The position numbers and the translations under genes were made by a program. A stretch of DNA of 64,000 bases, taken from contig NZ_JACWZZ010000001.1 in the NCBI RefSeq assembly GCF_014698995.1, forward strand, positions 434,001-498,000, in the 5' to 3' direction. The notes beneath the pieces are model-generated. The model made no database searches. It worked only from the letters and a program-made list of their open reading frames with translations, and had not been told where the DNA came from. Shown here one piece after another: positions 35,403-44,645 of this stretch. Source of the DNA: Hymenobacter duratus. GTDB taxonomy: Bacteria > Bacteroidota > Bacteroidia > Cytophagales > Hymenobacteraceae. Within the stretch, counting starts at the first letter, position 1; each line of letters opens with the position of its first letter.

Positions 35403-37742
35403 TTAAATATCCTGTTCGTTCAAGTCGTCCAGTTCTACTTGGTTGAGTTTCTGGTCGTACGGAATGGTATCACGCTGGCCCGCGCCGTTGTAGTAGCGTG
35501 AACAGTTTATTTCTACGCTCAGCGTATCGGGTTTGGGGAAAGCACCTTTGCTAATGCCGATGTTTTTGTCGGCGTAGACTTTCTTCATGAAGATACCATA
35601 GAGCGGCAGTGCCAAGCGTGAGCCCTGTCCGTAGGCACCTGTGCGGAAGTGAATGCTGCGGTCTTCACCGCCCACCCACATGCCGCACACCAGATCAGGC
35701 GTAAGGCCCATAAACCATCCGTCGGAATAGTTGTTGGTGGTACCGGTTTTGGCGCCCATTTCATACGGAAATTTGAAACCGCCTTTGAGGATAATGGAAG
35801 TGCCGCCCTGTTCTTCGGTAGCGCCGCGCAGCATATACGTCATCAGGTAGGCTGTTTCTTCACTGAGGGCCTCTCGGGTCTGCGGCACAAATTCGCGCAG
35901 TACGTTACCATTTTTGTCCTCGATACGTGTCACCATCATGGGGGAAGTCCAGATGCCTTTGTTGACGAACGTGCTGTAGGCTCCGGTCATCTCGAAAATG
36001 CTGACATCAGAAGAGCCGAAGCCGATAGCCGGCACCGCATCAATAGGGGAGGTGATGCCGAGGCGTTTGGCATAGCTGACCACTACATCGGGGCCGAGTT
36101 TCTGCACGAGCCACGCCGTAATTGAGTTCATGGAGCGGGCCAGTGCCTGCCGTAGCGTGAAGGTGCGGCCCGAGAATGAGCCCTCGAAGTTGCGGGGTGT
36201 ATAAGCGGCCCGGCCACGTTCAGCCGGGAACGTCGTTGCTACGTCGGGTCGCTGATAGCAGGGTGAGTACCCTTGGTCGATGGCGGCTACGTAGACGAAC
36301 GGCTTGAACGTGGAGCCAGGCTGGCGCTTGCCCTGCTTCACGTGGTCGTATTTGATATACTTGTAGTTGATGCCGCCTACCCACGCCTTAATCTGGCCGT
36401 TGAGTGGGTTCATGGCCATAAATCCGGAGTGCAGCAGCCGCTTGTAATAGGCCAGCGAGTCCATTGGCGACATCGTCACCTCCTTTTCGCCACCGTTCCA
36501 AGTAAACACCTTCATCTTATACTTCTTATTCAGATGGTATTTGATGGAGTCCTTGTTACCGTCGAAGCGGGCGTTGAGCGACTGGTAGCGGGCCGTCCGC
36601 TGCATGGAAGTGCTGAGGAAATTCGCAATCAGGCGGCCATTTTCATCGCGCCAAGGCTGCTGACCTTTCCAATGCGCATCAAACCACTTCTGCTGTAGCT
36701 TCATATGTTCAGCCACAGCCGCCTCGGCATATTTCTGCATCCGCGAATCAATCGTGGTGTAGATTTTCAGTCCGTCGGCATATAGGTCGTGTTCGGTTTC
36801 CTTGGCCCAATCGCGCAGTGTTTTGCTGAGTTCGGTGCGGAAATACGGAGCAATACCCTCGTTCTGATTTTCTACCTTATAGTCGAGCTTTATGGGCTTC
36901 TCGATGGCGGCAGTGTAGGTAGGCGCATCGATGTAGTTAGCTTTCTGCATCTGGCCCAATACCCAGTTACGGCGCTTTTTGGAGCGTTCTGGGTTACGTA
37001 CCGGGTTAAACCACGACGGACCGTTTACCAAGCCTACGAGCAGAGCCGACTCTTCAAGCGTAAGTGCCTTGGGCTTCTTATTAAAAAACGTTTTGGCCGC
37101 TACATTGATGCCAAAGGCATTGGACCCGAAATCGGCCGTGTTGAGATACATGCGCAGGATTTCGCGCTTGGTATAATTGCGCTCCAGGCGTACTGCCAGA
37201 ATCCACTCCTTGGTTTTGGTGATAACCATACCCAGGCCCCGCACATCGTTCAGACGGCCGTCGTTCAGGTCTTCGCGGGTGCGGAACAGCATTTTGGCTA
37301 GCTGCTGGCTGAGCGTAGAGCCGCCACCACTCTTGCCGCCTACAATTAGGCCGGAGGCTACCCGGGCCATAGCCTTGGGGTCGATGCCGGAATGCACCTC
37401 AAAGCGCGCATCCTCTGTGGCAATAAGAGCATCGATGGTCGTAGGAGCCAGTTCCTCATAGCTGACTGGTGTACGGTTCTCACGGAAGTACTTGCCCATG
37501 AGCACTCCATCGGCAGAGTATACTTCTGATGCTAGCTCGCTACGGGGACTTTCGAGAGTCTTCAGGTTGGGCATCTGCCCAAACAGGTCGGCGAAGTTGA
37601 TGCTAACTGCGAATACAAACAGTACAAAAGCAAGTACACCGCCGCCGAACAGTAACCACATCGTGCGGGTGAGTGCCGTAAAACGGCCCGGGCGTTGCGG
37701 TTTGCGGGAGTTAGTCTTGGTTTTGGTGGCGGGGTAAGCCAT
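35403..37742 (-). CDS. Class A penicillin-binding protein (PBP1A type)
   Basis: Bifunctional peptidoglycan glycosyltransferase and transpeptidase. An N-terminal membrane helix (LLFGGGVLAFVLFVFAVSI) precedes the GT51 domain with catalytic Glu110 in ATEDARFEVHSG and GGSTLSQQLAKML. The transpeptidase domain has the SxxK box STFK (Ser477), an SMNS box and KTGTT (Lys665). 779 residues, typical. It lies between uvrC and sprE on the same strand as both and probably has its own promoter. Positioned next to T9SS genes, but wall synthesis is its job. Confidence 0.95.
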   Translation of the reverse strand: MAYPATKTKTNSRKPQRPGRFTALTRTMWLLFGGGVLAFVLFVFAVSINFADLFGQMPNLKTLESPRSELASEVYSADGVLMGKYFRENRTPVSYEELAPTTIDALIATEDARFEVHSGIDPKAMARVASGLIVGGKSGGGSTLSQQLAKMLFRTREDLNDGRLNDVRGLGMVITKTKEWILAVRLERNYTKREILRMYLNTADFGSNAFGINVAAKTFFNKKPKALTLEESALLVGLVNGPSWFNPVRNPERSKKRRNWVLGQMQKANYIDAPTYTAAIEKPIKLDYKVENQNEGIAPYFRTELSKTLRDWAKETEHDLYADGLKIYTTIDSRMQKYAEAAVAEHMKLQQKWFDAHWKGQQPWRDENGRLIANFLSTSMQRTARYQSLNARFDGNKDSIKYHLNKKYKMKVFTWNGGEKEVTMSPMDSLAYYKRLLHSGFMAMNPLNGQIKAWVGGINYKYIKYDHVKQGKRQPGSTFKPFVYVAAIDQGYSPCYQRPDVATTFPAERGRAAYTPRNFEGSFSGRTFTLRQALARSMNSITAWLVQKLGPDVVVSYAKRLGITSPIDAVPAIGFGSSDVSIFEMTGAYSTFVNKGIWTSPMMVTRIEDKNGNVLREFVPQTREALSEETAYLMTYMLRGATEEQGGTSIILKGGFKFPYEMGAKTGTTNNYSDGWFMGLTPDLVCGMWVGGEDRSIHFRTGAYGQGSRLALPLYGIFMKKVYADKNIGISKGAFPKPDTLSVEINCSRYYNGAGQRDTIPYDQKLNQVELDDLNEQDI

Positions 37743-37836
37743 TCGGAACTTCTAAATGAAGAATCTGCCTTCCGATTGACAGTCTGAACTGCACCGAGGA
37801 GCAGGCAACTGTCTGATAAGAAGGCGCAATTCAGAA

Positions 37837-40800
37837 TTATTTGGAGTAAGTCTGTTGGTAGAAGCGCTGATACTCTTCCACGTTGCGGCGCTGCAACAGC
37901 ACTGGCAGATTATCAATACCGATGATGAGCGTTTGGTAACCCGCGCCGCGTAGCTTGCTGAGCGGCGACTGAGGGCTCCGCAGCTTAAGAGCATAGCTCT
38001 GCGCTACTTTGGCATTGGGTAGGCTCTGTACCACTATCAGCTCCAGAGAGTCGCCGAGAGCCTGCGGCTGCACCTGCAGCTTGCTGGCCTGATAGTAGCG
38101 GCTGTTGTAGGTGCCAAGCTGGGCGGGCAGGCTCTGGGCCGGCTCGGCGCCCTTCGCAAACACCAGCACAACGGCATGGCCCGCAGCCGGAGCCGCAGCA
38201 TAAGGCGAAGCGGGCGCTGGTGGAGTAGCGGCTACTGTTGGGGCCGGTGCTGTGGCGGCAGGGGCAGGAATGGAAAGCGTGGCGGTGCCTGTTGGCGCGG
38301 CACCAGCCCCAACAGCAGCCGAGTCGGTTGCCGGAACTGCGGATTTGGATGGGGTTGGTGCCTTAGGCGTTTTCTTGCCGCGCGCCCTGGCCTGTGCTGC
38401 CGCCATGCGGGCTGCTTTCACCGGGTCAACTGCAGGCTCCGCTTTCGTGGGTTCTACTTTCGTAGGAGACAATGCTGCCGTGCTGTCTTTAGAAGTCTCT
38501 GTTTTATTAGCCGGAATGGTAGGCTCCTTCGGTTTGGATGTTTCCGGCTGCTTGGCAGGAACTACTGAAGGGGCTACGCTGGCAGGCGTTTCATTCTCTG
38601 CGTAATAAATGCGCATCCGGTTGTTCACCTCGCCGGGGCGAAAAATGGATACTACCGGCTTCTGAGTAGATGCTAAAGCGCCTACGATTTCACCTGCCTC
38701 GTACTTCTTGTAAGAGTTCAGGAAGTTGCGGGCATCATTGCCCAGCGGGGTTGCAGGGTAATCTTTGGTGAACTTCTCCAGCGTGGCTTTGGCTACCAGC
38801 GGCGGCTGAGTCCGCATAGCAATCAGAGCGTTGAGGTAGGCTATCCGGTCGTTCAGGTCGTTTTCGGGGTAGCGTTTCTTGGTGCGAGCCAATACGGCAG
38901 AGGCTTTTTTGAACTCCTGTGCCTTGTAGAACACAAATGCCGAATCGACATGCACTGCTACTTCTTGATTCACCAGCGACGTACGACGCAGGTACTCGGG
39001 GTCGGCGGCCAGGCGGGCGTAGGCAGTGTTGGGGAATTCCTGCCGCAGGCGCTGCGCATAAAGCTCTGCTTTGGCCAGCTCGTTCTGCTCTTTATAAATC
39101 AGATAGAGGCTATAGTACGTTTCCGGCAGATGCTTGCTGGCCGTGAAGCGCGTGGTGAGCTTTTCGTACGTCTGCGCGGCAGGCACCGGCTCCCGGAGCT
39201 GCTGGTTGTAGATACCCCCCAACGCAAACAACGCCTCCTCTACCTGCTGCTCCGAAGCCTTCATCAGGTCGGGAGTGAGCGGCAATGCCTGACGGTATTT
39301 GGCCACCAAATCGCGCTGCTGCACGGCCGGATCTTCTGCGGCCTGCCCCAGTCCGGTGGTAGCGCCGGCCGTTACGTTGGTTTTGTTGGCCCCCGCAATG
39401 CTCACCGGCACGCTGCCACCCCGTTCTGTCACGGGCGAAGAACTGGCCACGCTCACCGTACGCCAGTTGTCCTGCAAGGGCCGGTCGCCCCATTTCCGGA
39501 TAAAGTCAGCCCGGGCGGTACTCAACGACGTCGGATTGTCGAAATACCATTTTACGCCGGTACTGCCGTTGATAAAATCTTCGGGGTCGATACCAGTTTG
39601 CAGGTCACGGGACGAGCTGGGCCCGGTGGCCGTCTGGCGGCGGCTTGCCAGTTCCTGCCTGGCCGCTAAAGCCTCGGCCTCTTTGCGGCGGGCAGTCAGT
39701 TCCGCATCCGCAAACGCCAGCAAACGAGTACGCAGGGCTGCCGTATCCAGCCGAGCCAGTGCCTGCAGGCTATCCTGGGTTTCGATGATGGAGTACTGCT
39801 GGGCAAAGTCTTTCAGAATGGAGGCCCGCTCAACTGTAGCAGCATATCCCGGTGCTTCCTTCGGGAGATTTTGCACCGTGCTGTCATAGTACGCGGCAGC
39901 CAGGCGGTACTTCTGCAGGTTTTCGTAGTAGATACGGCCCGCCAGCAGGTAGGTATAAGACTTCTGGGCCCGGTTGGTGGAAGTGGCCCGTGCCGACTGC
40001 TCCAGCAGCTTCAGCGCCTCCGTATAGCGCTGCTGCCGGTAGTCGAGGCGCGCCATTTCATAGTAGATCTTGTCGCGGTACTCCTTGTTCTTGGAGTCTT
40101 TCAGCAGCTTGGCGAAATACTTGTCCAGCCGGGCTTTGTCGGTGGTGTTGAGGTCCGATACCTGGCCCAGCATGAGCTTGGCGAAAAAGTCCAGCTCGTA
40201 GGGCGGATTCTTCTTCAGAATGCGGTTCAGTTCGGCGTACGCCTTCTTGTCCTCGCCCTGGTTCTGGTAGAGCTGCGCCAAAATGTAGCGTGTGCGCGAC
40301 TGTTCGTTTTTCTGCTCAATCAGCGGAATGGCCTTCTCCAGATTCTCAATGGCTTTGGCGGGCTCCTCTACTTTAATGTAGTAGTCAGCACGGGTCAGAA
40401 ACAGCTCCTTGGCATTTGCCTCGCGGCCTTCCTCCTTATCCAGCAAATCCGATACGGCCTTGGCGTTTTCAAACTCTTTGGTGGTCACAAACGTGCGCAT
40501 CAGCCAGATGAGCGCCTCGTGCTTGGCGTTGGGGTCTTTGCTGGTGCTGTTGATGTACTTGAAGGTTTTGGCCGCATCCTCATACTCCATCGTATAGAAG
40601 CGGCTCTTGCCGATGAGGATATAGGCATCATCCGTCCAGTCGGAGGCAGCGCGGTACTGAATCGGCAGCGAGGCCTTTTTCACCACATCCTCCATATCCG
40701 TGGCCACCGTTTTGGCGCTGGCCTCATCCATCGTCGGGAAAAGGGGCAGTACCCGGTTGTAGTCGTTCTGGCGGGCGGTGTACAGCTTCTGCTCAGTCTC

Positions 40801-40986
40801 CCGCATTTTCTCACGGGCTAGGAAATAGGCATTGTCGCGGGCCACTACGTTGTCGTAGGCATGGCCTATCACGCTGCGGCGCTCAGAAGCGCAGCCGCCT
40901 ACTCCGGCCAGCAGCAGCAGGGTCGCCAGGGGCCGGGTGAGCAAATGGGAAAAGGAAGATACAGTCAAAACAGAAGTCGGGAGCAT
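37837..40986 (-). CDS. sprE: T9SS periplasmic lipoprotein SprE/PorW
   Basis: Tetratricopeptide-repeat lipoprotein required for T9SS assembly, thought to link the SprA translocon to the GldKN ring. Lipobox AGVGGC. The opening YDNVVARDNAYFLAREKMRE and DDAYILIGKSRFYTMEYEDA match SprE; TPR-like helices fill most of the next 700 residues. A Pro/Ala/Thr-rich low-complexity linker (about residues 800-930) leads to a C-terminal ferredoxin-like domain ending NVEEYQRFYQQTY. At 1049 residues it is longer than the roughly 870 of F. johnsoniae, mainly through the linker. Confidence 0.92.
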   Translation of the reverse strand: MLPTSVLTVSSFSHLLTRPLATLLLLAGVGGCASERRSVIGHAYDNVVARDNAYFLAREKMRETEQKLYTARQNDYNRVLPLFPTMDEASAKTVATDMEDVVKKASLPIQYRAASDWTDDAYILIGKSRFYTMEYEDAAKTFKYINSTSKDPNAKHEALIWLMRTFVTTKEFENAKAVSDLLDKEEGREANAKELFLTRADYYIKVEEPAKAIENLEKAIPLIEQKNEQSRTRYILAQLYQNQGEDKKAYAELNRILKKNPPYELDFFAKLMLGQVSDLNTTDKARLDKYFAKLLKDSKNKEYRDKIYYEMARLDYRQQRYTEALKLLEQSARATSTNRAQKSYTYLLAGRIYYENLQKYRLAAAYYDSTVQNLPKEAPGYAATVERASILKDFAQQYSIIETQDSLQALARLDTAALRTRLLAFADAELTARRKEAEALAARQELASRRQTATGPSSSRDLQTGIDPEDFINGSTGVKWYFDNPTSLSTARADFIRKWGDRPLQDNWRTVSVASSSPVTERGGSVPVSIAGANKTNVTAGATTGLGQAAEDPAVQQRDLVAKYRQALPLTPDLMKASEQQVEEALFALGGIYNQQLREPVPAAQTYEKLTTRFTASKHLPETYYSLYLIYKEQNELAKAELYAQRLRQEFPNTAYARLAADPEYLRRTSLVNQEVAVHVDSAFVFYKAQEFKKASAVLARTKKRYPENDLNDRIAYLNALIAMRTQPPLVAKATLEKFTKDYPATPLGNDARNFLNSYKKYEAGEIVGALASTQKPVVSIFRPGEVNNRMRIYYAENETPASVAPSVVPAKQPETSKPKEPTIPANKTETSKDSTAALSPTKVEPTKAEPAVDPVKAARMAAAQARARGKKTPKAPTPSKSAVPATDSAAVGAGAAPTGTATLSIPAPAATAPAPTVAATPPAPASPYAAAPAAGHAVVLVFAKGAEPAQSLPAQLGTYNSRYYQASKLQVQPQALGDSLELIVVQSLPNAKVAQSYALKLRSPQSPLSKLRGAGYQTLIIGIDNLPVLLQRRNVEEYQRFYQQTYSK

Positions 40987-41175
40987 AGCTTACGAATACG
41001 CCAACGCTGAAAACCAATCGGTTTGTTCAGCTCATACGCGGCGTAGCAGTCATAACGACGCACGTTGGGTAAAATTACGCCTTTTTCCCAGCCGTGGGCG
41101 TTAGCTGCCCAACGAGACGTTTACGTACAGCAATTTCCCGCCGCGTATAACCTCCACCTTTCCAACTGCTGCACT

Positions 41176-41400
41176 ATGTCTGATGCCCCGACTCCCGCCC
41201 CCCAAACGCCCCGCGGCGGCAACTTCGGCCGATTCATGGGCGTCGGCTTTCAGATGCTGGCCACCATTGGCCTGAGCACCTGGCTCGGTATCTGGCTGGA
41301 TGGGCGCTTCAGCAGCGGGCCCTGGGGAACGGTTGTACTCACGTTGGCCGGCGTGTTCGTCGCCATGTACTTGGTCATCCGGGAAGTGTCGGATAAATAG
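41176..41400 (+). CDS. AtpZ/AtpI-like F0 accessory protein
   Basis: A 74-residue protein with two membrane helices (FQMLATIGLSTWLGIWLD and TVVLTLAGVFVAMYLVI) of the AtpZ/AtpI accessory family that aids F0 assembly or ion supply. The glycine-rich turn between them (GRFSSGPWG) is typical. Start at ATG 41176; the frame is open further upstream without likeness. First gene of the ATP synthase operon, divergent from sprE. Confidence 0.82.
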   Translation: MSDAPTPAPQTPRGGNFGRFMGVGFQMLATIGLSTWLGIWLDGRFSSGPWGTVVLTLAGVFVAMYLVIREVSDK

Positions 41401-41472
41401 GGCTAGTAGACAAAGCGCGATAAGTAAGCTGTGAAAATGAGACAAATGCGTGGTTGGTAGCATCGGCTGGCG

Positions 41473-41480
41473 TACCTTTG
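41473..41480 (+). promoter_or_regulatory. Possible internal ATP synthase promoter (-7 box)
   Basis: TACCTTTG with a TTG 16 bases upstream (41454-41456), slightly short spacing, 29 bases before the AtpI-like gene. It would allow expression separate from the AtpZ-like gene. Confidence 0.5.
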
Positions 41481-41508
41481 CGGCCCCATCACCCACTACG
41501 TACTCGCA

Positions 41509-41916
41509 TTGCTCCGGTTTTTTCGCAATCTGCTGCTACTGGTTTTGCTGCTTTACGGCACGCTTTACCTGCTGAATGCCCGCTATGGGACGGCCGTGGT
41601 GCATCCGTTGGCCTCGTACATCCTGGCCTACTTTGCGGTGCTTACGGCGGTCATTTACTGGTTTACGGCCCGGCTGGTGCGCTCCAATTCCGACAACTTC
41701 ATGGGCGCCTACTTTGGCTCCATGGTGGTACGCATGCTGTTGAGCATGGGGCTCGTGCTGGTATACTTATATAAAGGCGGCGCCCACGAAGGCAACGGCA
41801 CCTACACCGCACTGGGAGCCTTCTTTATCGGGTATTTTCTCTTCACCGGGTTTGAAATCTGGAGCGTTCTGACTAACTTGCGCCCGTTTTCAAAACCGGG
41901 TGAAAGCTCTTTGTGA
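41509..41916 (+). CDS. AtpI-like small membrane protein, TTG start
   Basis: A 135-residue protein with four membrane helices (NLLLLVLLLYGTLYLL, SYILAYFAVLTAVIYWFTA, MVVRMLLSMGLVLVYLY, ALGAFFIGYFLFTGFEIW). Its place between the AtpZ-like gene and atpB is that of ATP synthase subunit I, but sequence likeness is weak. The first in-frame ATG falls at 41701, inside the third helix, so TTG at 41509 is the only start giving a whole protein. A -7 box lies at 41473-41480. Confidence 0.72.
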   Translation: MLRFFRNLLLLVLLLYGTLYLLNARYGTAVVHPLASYILAYFAVLTAVIYWFTARLVRSNSDNFMGAYFGSMVVRMLLSMGLVLVYLYKGGAHEGNGTYTALGAFFIGYFLFTGFEIWSVLTNLRPFSKPGESSL

Positions 41917-41949
41917 GTTTCTGGTGAACATTGACTTAAGTCATTCTGG

Positions 41950-43026
41950 ATGAAGCGTTTATTTGTAGCCCTTTTCTGCTTACTCTCGTTCTCGGTTTCT
42001 GCCCAGGACCAGACCGTCTCCAAGCACGAGGCAAATGAGAAGGAAGGCTTCAATGCCGGGGAGTTGATTCTCCACCACATCGGCGACGCGCACGAGTGGC
42101 ACTTTTTCGGGGAAGCCGGCGAAGGCGCCCACTTCACGCTGCCGCTGCCCATCATTGCCTACCAGCCCGCTAAAGGTCTGTCGGTATTCTCTTCGCACCA
42201 CCTCTATCCGGAGGGTACCGTGCACGAAGGCCTCAAGCTGGAGCACGAAACGCTGGAAGCTACGGATGGCAGCAAAGTATACGACCTGTCCATCACCAAG
42301 AACGTAGCGTCGATGCTGATTAGCGTTGCGCTGCTGCTGATTGTGTTCTTCTCCGTATCGGCCGGATATCGCAAAAACCACGGCCGTGCTCCCAAGGGAG
42401 TACAGTCCTTCTTCGAGCCGATCATCATTTTTGTGCGCGACGAAGTAGCCAAGAAGGCAATTGGCCCCAAGTACGAGCGGTATCTGCCGTACCTGCTGAC
42501 CATCTTCTTCTTTATCTGGTTCAACAACCTGCTGGGCCTGCTGCCGGGTGCTGCCAACCTTACCGGCAACCTGGCCGTAACTTTCCTGTTTGCCTTCATT
42601 ACGCTGTGCATCACCACGTTCAGTTCCAATAAGTATTACTGGTCGCACATTTTCTGGACGCCCGGTGTTCCGCTCTGGCTGCGCCCGATTATGATTCCGG
42701 TGGAATTGATTGGCGTCATCTCGAAGCCCTTCTCGCTGATGGTTCGACTGTTTGCCAACATCACGGCCGGTCACATCATTATCCTGAGCTTTATTGCCCT
42801 GATCTTCATCTTCAATACAGTTGGTATTGCGCCGCTGTCTATTGCTTTTGGCCTGTTTATCAATGTGCTGGAACTGCTGGTTGCTATCCTGCAGGCCTAC
42901 ATCTTCACGCTGCTCACCGCTATGTACATTGGCGGGGCGGTAGAAGAGCACCACGACCATGACTACGGTATCGGTGGCGACGACGCCGATGCTCCGTTGC
43001 ACGTGACGGGCCACAACGCTCACTAA
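41950..43026 (+). CDS. atpB: ATP synthase F0 subunit a
   Basis: Proton-channel subunit of F1F0 ATP synthase. The helix MIPVELIGVISKPFSLMVRLF carries the essential Arg near its end, followed by ANITAGHIIILSFI. The C-terminal helices end in AYIFTLLTAMYIGGAVEEHH. Like other Bacteroidota, it has an N-terminal signal peptide (MKRLFVALFCLLSFSVSA) and an about 90-residue periplasmic extension, giving 358 residues. A His-rich tail ends the protein. Confidence 0.96.
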   Translation: MKRLFVALFCLLSFSVSAQDQTVSKHEANEKEGFNAGELILHHIGDAHEWHFFGEAGEGAHFTLPLPIIAYQPAKGLSVFSSHHLYPEGTVHEGLKLEHETLEATDGSKVYDLSITKNVASMLISVALLLIVFFSVSAGYRKNHGRAPKGVQSFFEPIIIFVRDEVAKKAIGPKYERYLPYLLTIFFFIWFNNLLGLLPGAANLTGNLAVTFLFAFITLCITTFSSNKYYWSHIFWTPGVPLWLRPIMIPVELIGVISKPFSLMVRLFANITAGHIIILSFIALIFIFNTVGIAPLSIAFGLFINVLELLVAILQAYIFTLLTAMYIGGAVEEHHDHDYGIGGDDADAPLHVTGHNAH

Positions 43027-43083
43027 TTCCCGCTTTTTTTCCTGCGTTTTTTCATTTCACATTCCCCTCAAACTCTTTGTCTT

Positions 43084-43344
43084 ATGCTGCTCTCTCTGTT
43101 GCTGCAGGTTGTTAATGCTGTTGGTCTGGCTGTAATGGGTGCCGGTATCGGTGCCGGTCTGGCTATTCTGGGTGCTGGTCTGGGTATCGGCCGCATCGGT
43201 GGCTCGGCCATGGAAGCTATTGGCCGTCAGCCGGAAGCCTCCGGCAAAATCCAGACCGCCATGCTGATTGTGGCTGCTCTGGTTGAAGGTGCTGCTCTGT
43301 TCGCAGTAGTAGTCTGCCTGCTGATTGCTCTGAAGCTTCAGTAG
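43084..43344 (+). CDS. atpE: ATP synthase F0 subunit c
   Basis: Ring-forming proteolipid of 86 residues with two membrane helices. Helix 1 has the glycine pattern GAGIGAGLAILGAGLGIGRI, the loop has GRQPEASGKIQ, and helix 2 has the ion-binding Glu in LVEGAALFAVVV. The residue after Glu is Gly and no Na+-type Gln/Ser/Thr ligand set is visible, so protons are the likely coupling ion. Confidence 0.97.
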   Translation: MLLSLLLQVVNAVGLAVMGAGIGAGLAILGAGLGIGRIGGSAMEAIGRQPEASGKIQTAMLIVAALVEGAALFAVVVCLLIALKLQ

Positions 43345-43356
43345 AGAAGCCGCCCG

Positions 43357-43410
43357 GCCCGACTCACCGGCCCCTGGCATTGCTAGGCGGCAGGTGCGTC
43401 GGGCTTGCGT
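43357..43410 (+). promoter_or_regulatory. Hairpin in the atpE-atpF gap, possible attenuator
   Basis: gcccgactcacc (43357-43368) pairs with ggtgcgtcgggc (43393-43404) except for one internal mismatch, followed by ttgcgttttc. It could partly stop transcription after atpE, in line with the c subunit being needed in more copies than b. Inferred from sequence only. Confidence 0.45.
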
Positions 43411-43494
43411 TTTCTTTGGGTTGTAGCGGGCTTTGTGAAGCGCTAAAACGCGACGAGCCGAAGCCCGATTATTCACCAATTTCGCTGAGCGCTA

Positions 43495-43986
43495 ATGCTT
43501 ACCAACCCTAGTTTCGGCCTGCTGTTCTGGCAGCTGGTCATTTTTCTGATTCTCCTTTTCCTGCTGACCAAGTTCGCCTGGAAACCTATCCTTAGCTCGT
43601 TGCGCGAGCGGGAAGATTCCATCGAAGGGGCGTTGCGTATGGCCGATCAGGCCAAGATCGAAATGCAGCAGTTGAAAGCCGGCAACGAAAAGTTGCTAGC
43701 CGAAGCCCGTCTGGAGCGTGACCGTATTCTGAAGGAAGCCACGGAAATTTCTAACCAGCTCATCGAGACGGCGAAAACCAAGGCAACGGAAGAAGGCGGC
43801 CGCATGATTGTGCAGGCCCGCGAAGCCATTCAGAACGAAAAGAACGCGGCTCTGGCTGAGGTGAAAAACACCGCTGCCAAGCTGTCCATCGATATTGCGG
43901 AGCGTATTCTGCGCCGCGAGCTGACGGATCAACCGGCTCAGCAGCAACTCGTGGACTCGTACCTGAAGGAAGTAAATCTGAATTAG
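43495..43986 (+). CDS. atpF: ATP synthase F0 subunit b
   Basis: Peripheral stalk subunit of 163 residues. One N-terminal membrane helix (FGLLFWQLVIFLILLFLLTK) with FAWKPILSSLREREDSI, the family hallmark after the helix, then a long charged coiled coil to ERILRRELTDQPAQQQLV. Gap of 150 bases from atpE, 93 bases to atpH, both holding hairpins. Confidence 0.96.
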   Translation: MLTNPSFGLLFWQLVIFLILLFLLTKFAWKPILSSLREREDSIEGALRMADQAKIEMQQLKAGNEKLLAEARLERDRILKEATEISNQLIETAKTKATEEGGRMIVQAREAIQNEKNAALAEVKNTAAKLSIDIAERILRRELTDQPAQQQLVDSYLKEVNLN

Positions 43987-43990
43987 GTTG

Positions 43991-44067
43991 TTGGGGTCTT
44001 GGGGGCTTAGGGTCTTGGTTTTCCGGGCCCTGTTCCTATCCAAGACCCTAAGTCCCCAAGACCCTAA
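43991..44067. repeat. 28-base inverted repeat between atpF and atpH
   Basis: Arms 43991-44018 and 44040-44067 pair at 26 of 28 positions, with a 21-base loop. The unit ccaagaccctaagtccccaa looks like an intergenic repeat rather than a terminator, since it lies inside an operon. Confidence 0.8.
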
Positions 44068-44079
44068 GACCCTACATTA

Positions 44080-44640
44080 ATGTCTGAACTACGAGTTGCC
44101 TCCCGCTATGCCAAGTCGTTGCTCGATTTGGCCGAGGAGCAGGGTACGCTGGAGCAGGTAAAGCAGGACATGGACCTGTTCAACAAAACGTTGAACGAAA
44201 ACCGTGACCTGCGCCTGTTGCTGCGCAACCCCATCGTCAAGCACGACAAGAAGCTGGCTATCCTGCGCGCCGTTTTCGGGGGCAAAGTGTCGATTCTCAC
44301 CGAGAAGTTCTTCACTATTGTTACCCAGAAAAACCGCGAAAGCGCGCTCGAATTCATCGGCTCCGAGTTTCTGACCCAATACAACACCCTGCGCGGCATA
44401 CAGACTGCCGAAGTGACAACGGCTATGCCGCTGACGCCGGCACTGCGCGCGGAGGTAGAGTCGCTGGTTCGCCAGCAGACCGGCCTTCAGCAGGTTATTC
44501 TCACCGAGAAAGTAGATGCTTCGCTCATCGGCGGCTTTGTGCTGCGCGTGGGCGACCGGCAGATAGATGACTCCGTGAGCTTCCGGCTGCGCAAGCTGCG
44601 CACCGAATTCTCGAAGAACCCCTACCAATCTCAACTATAA
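44080..44640 (+). CDS. atpH: ATP synthase F1 subunit delta
   Basis: Links the F1 head to the b stalk. The N-terminus [20 protein letters not shown] and the C-terminal [20 protein letters not shown] are diagnostic. 186 residues. atpA starts 5 bases after its stop, so the two are translationally close. Confidence 0.96.
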   Translation: MSELRVASRYAKSLLDLAEEQGTLEQVKQDMDLFNKTLNENRDLRLLLRNPIVKHDKKLAILRAVFGGKVSILTEKFFTIVTQKNRESALEFIGSEFLTQYNTLRGIQTAEVTTAMPLTPALRAEVESLVRQQTGLQQVILTEKVDASLIGGFVLRVGDRQIDDSVSFRLRKLRTEFSKNPYQSQL

Positions 44641-44645
44641 TCCAC

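Noticed and set aside
37837-40986. Generic TPR protein rather than SprE
   Set aside because: The opening, the C-terminal domain and the T9SS surroundings fit SprE/PorW better.
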